Positions 36,133 through 41,795 of a stretch of 41,795 bases of DNA are shown here, piece after piece (position 1 is the first letter of the stretch; each line of letters opens with the position of its first letter). The notes below the pieces were generated by a model, which saw only the letters and a program-made list of their open reading frames with translations, did not search any database and was not told the DNA's origin. Both the position numbers and the translations under genes were made by a program. The DNA is from Boseongicola sp. Its GTDB lineage: Bacteria; Pseudomonadota; Alphaproteobacteria; Rhodobacterales; Rhodobacteraceae. The stretch covers positions 1-41,795 of the forward strand of contig JAPPCV010000072.1 in assembly GCA_028824715.1 (NCBI GenBank), in the 5' to 3' direction.

Positions 36133-37314
36133 ATTACCGAAGATTGGAAAAGGCGCACGACGCTCGTGCACGGGGGAATCCGACGGAGCCAGTACGGGGA
36201 AGTCTCCGAACCAATTTTCCTCACCCAGGGCTTTGTTTACGAGAGTGCCGAACAGGCTGCTCAGCGTTTCGAGGAAGTCGGCGAGGACGAATTCATCTAT
36301 TCGCGCTACGGGAACCCGACTGTGCGGATGTTCGAGGAGCGGATTGCCGCGATCGAAGGCGCCGAGGACGCATTCGCCACGGCTTCGGGCATGGCGGCGG
36401 TCTATGCGTCCCTGGCCTCGATGCTGAAGACGGGCGATCACGTGGTCTCGGCGCGCGCATTGTTCGGATCATGCCTCTATATCCTTGAGGAGGTCCTTCA
36501 GCGTTTCGGCGTTGACGTCACCTTCGTAGATGGCACAAGCCTCGACGCGTGGGAGGCGGCAGTGAGGCCGGACACCAAGGCCGTGTTCTTGGAGAGCATC
36601 TCCAATCCGACGCTTGAAGTGATTGACATAAGGGCGGTGGCCGCGATCGCGCATGGCGTCGGGGCCACGGTTGTCGTTGACAACGTGTTCTCGACCCCCG
36701 TTCTGGGTCGGGTGCTGGAACTCGGGGCAGACATCGTTGTCTACTCCGCCACCAAGCACATTGACGGGCAGGGGCGGGTTCTGGGTGGTGTGGTTCTCGG
36801 GACAAGGGACTATGTCCGCAAGACGCTGGAACCTTTCCTGAAGCATACGGGCGGAGCCATGAGCCCGTTCACGGCATGGTTGCTGCTGAAGGGCATGGAG
36901 ACGCTGGACCTTCGTGTCAGGGCGCAGGCGGAGAGCGCACGGAAGGTGGCCGAGGCGTTCGAAGGTCACGCGCGGCTTGAAAGGGTCATATATCCGGGGC
37001 TGCCGTCCCATCCGCAGCACGAAACCGCGATGACGCAAATCAAGAGCGGCGGAACGGTTGCGACCTTCTTGCTCAAGGGAGGGCAGGAGGCTGCGTTCAG
37101 GTTCCTGAACGCGCTCCAGATCTTCATCATCTCGAACAATCTGGGGGATGCAAAGTCGATCGTGACGCATCCGACAACCACGACTCATCAGCGACTGACC
37201 GACGAGCAACGGGACGAACTGGGCATTTTGCCGGGGCTCGTACGCCTGTCCATGGGACTGGAAGATGTTGATGACTTGATTGGCGACATTCGACAGGCAC
37301 TCGAGGCCGCATGA
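36133..37314 (+). CDS. metZ: O-succinylhomoserine sulfhydrylase, apparently starting at ATT
   Basis: Protein of 393 residues from 36133. The conserved beginning of the family, (M)TEDWKRRTTLVHGGIRRSQYGE, is intact, but its first codon is ATT. The only conventional start, GTG at 36166, would remove 11 conserved residues. PLP marks: YSRYGNPTVRMFEERIAAIEGAE, ATASGMAAVYASL, DNVFSTPVL and YSATKHIDGQG with the Schiff-base Lys at about 208. It makes homocysteine (or methionine precursors) from O-succinylhomoserine and sulfide. The next gene starts 76 bases downstream. Confidence 0.93.
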   Translation: MTEDWKRRTTLVHGGIRRSQYGEVSEPIFLTQGFVYESAEQAAQRFEEVGEDEFIYSRYGNPTVRMFEERIAAIEGAEDAFATASGMAAVYASLASMLKTGDHVVSARALFGSCLYILEEVLQRFGVDVTFVDGTSLDAWEAAVRPDTKAVFLESISNPTLEVIDIRAVAAIAHGVGATVVVDNVFSTPVLGRVLELGADIVVYSATKHIDGQGRVLGGVVLGTRDYVRKTLEPFLKHTGGAMSPFTAWLLLKGMETLDLRVRAQAESARKVAEAFEGHARLERVIYPGLPSHPQHETAMTQIKSGGTVATFLLKGGQEAAFRFLNALQIFIISNNLGDAKSIVTHPTTTTHQRLTDEQRDELGILPGLVRLSMGLEDVDDLIGDIRQALEAA

Positions 37315-37390
37315 TGCGGAGCCTGGTCAAGCGTGGTTTGCCGACCCGCAAGCCCGCCGGACCGAAACTGCGGGACCGGCCCGGGGCGCA

Positions 37391-38158
37391 ATGACTTCGA
37401 AACCGGTTCTCATTCTTCAACTGCGCCCGGAGGACGAAGCGTCGGATGGCGAATTCCGTGCGTTCATCGAGAAGGGCCGCCTGAATGAAACTGAGGTTCG
37501 CCGCCACAGGATGGAGGCGGGTCCGTTGCCGCAGGGGTTCTTGCTCGACGACTATTCGGCCGTCATTGTTGGCGGTGGCCCTGGCTGCGTGAGCGACGAT
37601 CCGGCTGCGCGCGACCCGGTCGAGGCGCGGGCGGAAGCGGAGCTTCTGGCATTGATGCCCGAGATCCTTTCGCGGGACATGCCTTTCCTCGGGTGCTGCT
37701 ATGGCATTGGGCTGCTGGCGCACCACCTTGGCGCGCGTGTTTCGAAGGGGCGGTATTCGGAAGTGGTATCGGCCGTGCCGTGCGAATTGACCGAGGCGGG
37801 ACGGGCGGATCCGCTGCTGGCCGGGCTGCCAGTCAGGTTCAACGCCCTTGTTGGGCACAAGGAAGCGGTTCAGGAACTGCCCGACGGCGCGGTGCATCTC
37901 ATGTCCTCGGAGACCTGCCCATTCCAGATGATCCGCGCAGGCGAGAACGTCTATGCCACGCAGTTTCATCCGGAAGCGGACGGGCAGGTCTTTGCGGATC
38001 GCATCCGAATCTACCGCGAATTCGGTTATTTCCCGCCCGAAGAGGCCGCAGCGCTGACCGAGGCATGCCTGGCTGCGGAAGTGACGGAGCCCGAGCGCAT
38101 CCTGAAGCGATTTGTGGCGCGTTACGTGACGACCAGACGGTTGTGCAGCGTTCATTGA
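37391..38158 (+). CDS. Class I glutamine amidotransferase (GuaA-like)
   Basis: Protein of 255 residues. It has the class I glutaminase pattern: SAVIVGGGPGCVSDDP, FLGCCYGIGLLAHHLG with the nucleophile Cys at 103, and YATQFHPEAD with the catalytic His. It is not part of a GMP synthase because no synthetase domain follows. Stand-alone members include gamma-glutamyl hydrolases and amidotransferases of unknown partner. It is 76 bases behind metZ on the same strand, probably co-transcribed. The ATG at 37391 is chosen because the frame before it overlaps metZ and has no domain. Confidence 0.87.
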   Translation: MTSKPVLILQLRPEDEASDGEFRAFIEKGRLNETEVRRHRMEAGPLPQGFLLDDYSAVIVGGGPGCVSDDPAARDPVEARAEAELLALMPEILSRDMPFLGCCYGIGLLAHHLGARVSKGRYSEVVSAVPCELTEAGRADPLLAGLPVRFNALVGHKEAVQELPDGAVHLMSSETCPFQMIRAGENVYATQFHPEADGQVFADRIRIYREFGYFPPEEAAALTEACLAAEVTEPERILKRFVARYVTTRRLCSVH

Positions 38159-38505
38159 GACGGAAACGGTGCAGCATTGCCTGCGAGCGATGTCCACCTC
38201 CCGTTGCAGGTCGCATGACGGGAGCTACGTGAGCACCCGCACGCCTCGAACCAGGCATTCAAGCGACCGAGCAAGCCGAGGTCCTCTGCAGCCCGTTCTG
38301 ATCGATGCCCTGAGTCCTGCGGTCCCGATCCAGCGCGCCCGAACATCTGAATTCCGGATGCGGACGGGCGAGGCATCAACTGGAACTGCATCATGCATGG
38401 CTCTCGGGCTGCAGGCCAGTGCGTCGACCGCGGTGGCTGTCGGGCGGCATTGCGAGTGCCGCTCCGCGGTTGACTTGGGCAGGTTCCGGGTCCAAGGCTC
38501 GCCGC
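38159..38505 (+). other. 347-base spacer before trkH
   Basis: No gene supported. The trkH frame is open about 90 bases upstream of the chosen start but without conserved content. Confidence 0.4.
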
Positions 38506-39954
38506 ATGGTTGATTTCAGGCCCATCGGATACGTCATCGGCCTTCTCGTCGCCGCACTTGGCATCTCGATGCTGATTCCCATGTTCGTTGATCTTGCCCA
38601 GGACAATGACCACGCGGGAACGTTTCTGGAAGTCGCCCTGATCACCCTTCTGATCGGCGGATTGATGGCATTGGCGTCGTCCAATTCGGTGGCGGGCGGC
38701 ATGAACCTGCAGCAGATTTTCCTGCTGACAACGGGCGTTTGGGTCGTTCTTCCATTCTTCGGAGCGTTGCCGTTCATGTGGGGCGACCTCGGAGCGGGAT
38801 TCACCGACGCGTATTTCGAGGCGATGTCCGGATTGACAACAACCGGCTCGACGGTGTTCAGCGGGCTGGACGCGCTGCCTTCGGGGCTGCTTGTCTGGCG
38901 ATCCATGCTGCAATGGTTCGGCGGAATCGGGATCATTGTCGTTGCCATGGCCTTCCTGCCCGAGCTGCGGGTCGGGGGCATGCAGATTTTCCGCTCCGAA
39001 GGATTTGACACGGATGGCAAGGTGTTGCCGCGGGCTGCCGAAATCGCGTCCCGCATCTCGATCATCTATCTGGTTCTGACATTTGCGTGCGCGGTGGCGT
39101 ACATGGTTGCAGGCATGCCACTCTTCGAGGCCGCCAACCACGCGATGACCACTATCGCGACTGGCGGGTTTTCGACCCGTGACCAGTCGTTCGGCAGCTT
39201 TCGGGGGGCGCCGGAATACGTCGCCGTGGTTTTCATGATATTGGCTAGCCTGCCATTCGTGCGTTACGTGCAGATCCTGGCCGGTTCGTCAAAGCCGCTT
39301 CTGCGCGACACACAGGTGAGGGCGTTTCTGGCGGCATTGTGCACAATTGTCGCCTTGGTCGCAATCCACAGGCTGCTGGTGCAGGGCTCGGCTGTGCATG
39401 CTGCCTTGCGCGAGGCCCTGTTCAACATAACTTCGATCATGACTGGCACGGGCTACGCGAGCACGAACTACCAGCTTTGGGGAGCGTTCCCGGTTACGGT
39501 CTTTTTCCTTGTCGGCCTAATTGGCGGCTGCGCGGGATCGACCAGCTGTTCGGTCAAGGTGTTCAGGTACCAGATTCTGCTGAAGGCCGTCGCGAACCAG
39601 ATCCGGCGCATCCAGAGTCCGCACGGAGTCTACCAGCTCAAGTATGCCGGACGGCGACTGAGCGAAGACGTGCTTTCCTCGGTCATGGTCTTCCTGACGA
39701 TGTTCCTTGTCACGCTCGGAGTCGTGTCAGTGCTTCTTTCGGCCACGGGGCTGGATCTTGTTACGTCCGTAAGCGGCGCGGCCACGGCAATTGCCAACGT
39801 GGGTCCTGGCCTTGGCACCATGATCGGGCCGGAAGGGAACTTTGCCGGGCTGAGCGGCGTCGCGAAGTGGATCCTGTTGTCTGCAATGCTTGTGGGGCGG
39901 CTGGAACTGCTGGTGGTGTTCGTCCTGTTCACGTCACGGTTCTGGCGCGCCTGA
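38506..39954 (+). CDS. trkH: Trk-type potassium uptake membrane subunit
   Basis: Protein of 482 residues with about ten membrane segments and the four selectivity loops: SGLTTTGSTVF, TTIATGGFSTRD, SIMTGTGYASTNY and the fourth around ATAIANVGPGLG. WRSMLQWFGGIGIIVVAMAFLP and GGCAGSTSCSVKVFRYQIL are also typical. It takes up potassium with TrkA, which is not in the window. The start MVDFRPIGYVIG at 38506 is chosen by similarity. Confidence 0.93.
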   Translation: MVDFRPIGYVIGLLVAALGISMLIPMFVDLAQDNDHAGTFLEVALITLLIGGLMALASSNSVAGGMNLQQIFLLTTGVWVVLPFFGALPFMWGDLGAGFTDAYFEAMSGLTTTGSTVFSGLDALPSGLLVWRSMLQWFGGIGIIVVAMAFLPELRVGGMQIFRSEGFDTDGKVLPRAAEIASRISIIYLVLTFACAVAYMVAGMPLFEAANHAMTTIATGGFSTRDQSFGSFRGAPEYVAVVFMILASLPFVRYVQILAGSSKPLLRDTQVRAFLAALCTIVALVAIHRLLVQGSAVHAALREALFNITSIMTGTGYASTNYQLWGAFPVTVFFLVGLIGGCAGSTSCSVKVFRYQILLKAVANQIRRIQSPHGVYQLKYAGRRLSEDVLSSVMVFLTMFLVTLGVVSVLLSATGLDLVTSVSGAATAIANVGPGLGTMIGPEGNFAGLSGVAKWILLSAMLVGRLELLVVFVLFTSRFWRA

Positions 39955-40018
39955 GATTGTGCGTTCCGCGTTTTTGGCGATGTGCTCCGACCTGGGCTTG
40001 ATCGGTCACTGAATTGCT

Positions 40019-40279
40019 TCACCGCTGGATGAAATCGCCGTCGCCGTGATTGAGGTAGGTAAGGCTGGTCTTTACGCGTTCGACGCTGTCACCGTTCCGA
40101 TTCCAGAATTCAGAAGGCAGGCTCTTTGCGCCGCCCTTGACAAATCTAAGCTGCTCAAGGAATGCGTGAAGGGACATAAGTCCATTGGTGATTTCTTCCT
40201 TAGTTGCAGACTGGATTGCCTCCCGTGACCCGAATGCGACTTTCACGGTCGCCAACCAAGCGGCATAGTCCTCAGGCAC
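40019..40279 (-). CDS. Small unrecognised ORF, probably truncated
   Basis: About 86 residues from the GTG at 40279 (93 from the ATG at 40300). The text PEDYAAWLATVKVAFGSREA, EEITNGLMSLHAFLEQLRF and SVERVKTSLTYLNHGDGDF looks like real protein with good codon use, but I cannot name the family. It seems to end early at a TGA where a longer protein would be expected. Its start overlaps the stop of the fragment before it, as in coupled genes. Confidence 0.45.
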   Translation of the reverse strand: MPEDYAAWLATVKVAFGSREAIQSATKEEITNGLMSLHAFLEQLRFVKGGAKSLPSEFWNRNGDSVERVKTSLTYLNHGDGDFIQR

Positions 40280-40382
40280 CTGGCTTTTTCGCGGCTGCAA
40301 CCCACTCGCGGCCGTAGTTTTCTACAATCGCACGACGCGCCTCTGGGTCGCGCAGCGGTGCAGTCTGCCACTTGTTTGTGGC
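40272..40382 (-). pseudogene. C-terminal fragment of an unknown gene
   Basis: A 36-codon frame reads PLRDPEARRAIVENYGREW and ends at a TGA (40272-40274). It overlaps the start of the small ORF downstream. It may be the end of the AbiEii-like gene, joined to its beginning by an internal deletion and a frame change. Not recognised otherwise. Confidence 0.35.
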
Positions 40383-40410
40383 GCGGATTGCTGTCGGCCC
40401 GGTGATTGCG

Positions 40411-40530
40411 TGCCTTGCGTAAGGCAGTCATGACTTTGCCCGCCGGTTCGGCATTGACTTGCACAAGGTCGATATCCTCGAAACAGCGGGCGGGTGGTCT
40501 GAGGAAGAGCTTGTAGAGCGCGGTGCCGCC
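40411..40530 (-). pseudogene. AbiEii/AbiGii nucleotidyltransferase toxin remnant
   Basis: The 40-residue stretch GGTALYKLFLRPPARCFEDI followed by DLVQVNAEPAGK carries the two catalytic marks of the AbiEii nucleotidyltransferase family: GGTAL and the (S/F)EDIDL acidic pair. It has no start, no intact flanks, and the frame leaves the family pattern after about 40 residues, so it is a relic of an abortive-infection toxin. No antitoxin AbiEi is recognisable. Confidence 0.6.
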
Positions 40531-40982
40531 CCGGCGAGCGCGTCTTTCAGGATATCATGCATGGCTCGAACAATGCCTGAGTGACCTGACCTGGATGCTC
40601 CGTCTACGGCAGCGTCAGGCAGTCGCCGTCGCGGCAGGACATGAATTCAGGAAAGGGGCTGGCAACGTCCCGCCGACACGATTTCGAACCGAAGGAGAAT
40701 GACGCCGGAGTGCGCAGAAACAGGGACTCATGATGTCGAGATTGCGGCGGTGTGCGGGTGGAAACTGAACCCGTCGCGGAAACTCCAAGCACCCCAATTC
40801 CGGCGCGTGCCGGTGCTTCGCTACAATCGTCATGCCCGGTGCAATGGATTCCCGGAACCAGACAACTCGCACGAGCTACTTCAAGAACTTGGTCTCGCTG
40901 GGAAACGTCTCGAGACGCTTGATTGACCGCTTGCGCGGCCTTGCCTATTGAATGCGCAAGACTTTCCGACCGGGAGCAACCC
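40531..40982 (+). other. Spacer before glyQ
   Basis: About 450 bases with no supported gene. A stretch near 40830-40860 (CGTCATGCCCGG then ATTCCCGGAA) resembles the small palindromic intergenic repeats common in proteobacteria, but only one copy is present in the window. GGGAG just before 40983 is the glyQ ribosome site. Confidence 0.4.
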
Positions 40983-41795
40983 ATGGACGCAGATGCACGC
41001 CCGAAGAGTTTCCAGGAAATCACCCTTCGGCTTCAAAGCTATTGGGCCAAGAATGGCTGTGCGTTGCTTCAGCCGTATGATCTGGAGGTCGGGGCAGGTA
41101 CTTTCCATCCGGCCACAATGCTGCGTGCGCTGGGTCGGCGGGAATGGTCAGCGGCCTACGTGCAGGCCTCGCGGCGCCCAACTGATGGACGCTATGGAGA
41201 GAATCCGCATCGCCTTCAGCATTATTACCAGTTTCAGGTGATCGTTAAGCCGTCGCCTCCCGATCTCCAGGATCTCTATCTCGGGTCGCTGGAAGCGATC
41301 GGCATCGACATGGGACTCCATGACATCCGGTTTGTCGAGGATGATTGGGAGAGCCCGACCTTGGGGGCCTGGGGACTTGGCTGGGAGGTCTGGTGCGACG
41401 GCATGGAGGTAAGCCAGTTCACGTACTTCCAGCAGGTCGGCGGGCATGACTGCCACCCGGTTTCGGGCGAGCTGACCTACGGTCTTGAGCGCTTGGCCAT
41501 GCACGTGCTGGGAATCGACCACGTGATGGAAATGCCGTTCAATGATCCGCAGTCAATGATTGCCCTTTCCTACGGGGACGTCTTCCGGCAGACGGAAGAG
41601 GAATATGCCCGCTGGAATTTCGACGTGGCGGACACTGGCATGCTGTTCAGGCATTTCGAGGATGCTGAGGCAGAGTGCCGTCGAATCCTGGAGGCGGAAG
41701 AGCTGGACCCGAAGACGGGGAAACGGATCGTGATGGTGCATCCCGCCTATGACCAGTGCATCAAGGCTTCGCACCTGTTCAACCTTCTCGATGCC
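40983..41795 (+). CDS. glyQ: Glycyl-tRNA synthetase alpha subunit (3' end cut by the window)
   Basis: 271 codons without a stop up to the edge. It starts [33 protein letters not shown] and contains [88 protein letters not shown] and [16 protein letters not shown], all typical for GlyQ. About 30-40 residues are missing at the end. glyS would be expected downstream outside the window. GGGAGCAACC precedes the ATG. Confidence 0.96.
   Translation, partial: MDADARPKSFQEITLRLQSYWAKNGCALLQPYDLEVGAGTFHPATMLRALGRREWSAAYVQASRRPTDGRYGENPHRLQHYYQFQVIVKPSPPDLQDLYLGSLEAIGIDMGLHDIRFVEDDWESPTLGAWGLGWEVWCDGMEVSQFTYFQQVGGHDCHPVSGELTYGLERLAMHVLGIDHVMEMPFNDPQSMIALSYGDVFRQTEEEYARWNFDVADTGMLFRHFEDAEAECRRILEAEELDPKTGKRIVMVHPAYDQCIKASHLFNLLDA

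Noticed and set aside
36166-37314. metZ starting at GTG 36166
   Set aside because: It would drop conserved TEDWKRRTTL residues and lies 40 bases from the strong AGGAGG site.

Overview
The window is a chromosomal piece of an alphaproteobacterium, most like Rhodobacterales. Evidence: GC is about 60-65 percent on sampled lines, there is a full alphaproteobacterial housekeeping set (pyrG, secG, ftsY, xseA, purD, yciB/ispZ, metZ, trkH, glyQ, ndk), an enlarged TRAP transporter pair, and glxBCD-type glutamate-synthase-like genes. No rRNA, intact tRNA, CRISPR array or intact insertion sequence is visible. The spacers are unusually long. Several hold broken genes (MarR, IS21 istB, AbiEii), which suggests ongoing gene erosion, possibly in a host-associated or sponge-type niche (inference).

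Left third (1-13.9 kb): a TRAP transporter small/large permease pair (187-3852), then an XRE-cupin regulator (4262-4900) and a co-directional catabolic cluster. The cluster is glxB-glxC-glxD (class II amidotransferase, GXGXG domain and FMN synthase domain of a glutamate-synthase-like or N-methylglutamate-synthase-like complex), a carnitine-monooxygenase-like Rieske oxygenase, a GloA-type glyoxalase, a GlnT/GmaS-type glutamine synthetase, a MetX-like alpha/beta hydrolase and an Lrp/AsnC regulator. Together they suggest catabolism of an amine or quaternary amine in which glutamate or a gamma-glutamyl amide carries the nitrogen. The N-methylglutamate dehydrogenase subunits that would complete the methylamine pathway are not in the window.

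Middle (13.9-26.3 kb): a decayed 1.5-kb stretch with a MarR remnant, a TetA-like MFS exporter, ndk, then the most striking gene, a reductive dehalogenase of about 1070 residues (minus strand, 18108-21311). It carries two 4Fe-4S clusters and is fused to its own flavin/NAD(P)H reductase and 2Fe-2S ferredoxin. It is divergent from an orphan YejA-like peptide-binding protein. Further on lie an IS21 istB fragment, a very GC-rich Tat-exported YcbK-type peptidase and a translationally coupled terB-phnD-like pair.

Right third (26.3-41.8 kb): housekeeping genes. On the minus strand are pyrG, secG, an EamA transporter, ftsY and xseA; on the plus strand purD and yciB; then a minus-strand YfcG-like glutathione transferase, followed by plus-strand metZ (which appears to start at ATT), a class I glutamine amidotransferase and trkH. 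A decayed AbiEii-type defence remnant follows, and the window ends inside glyQ.
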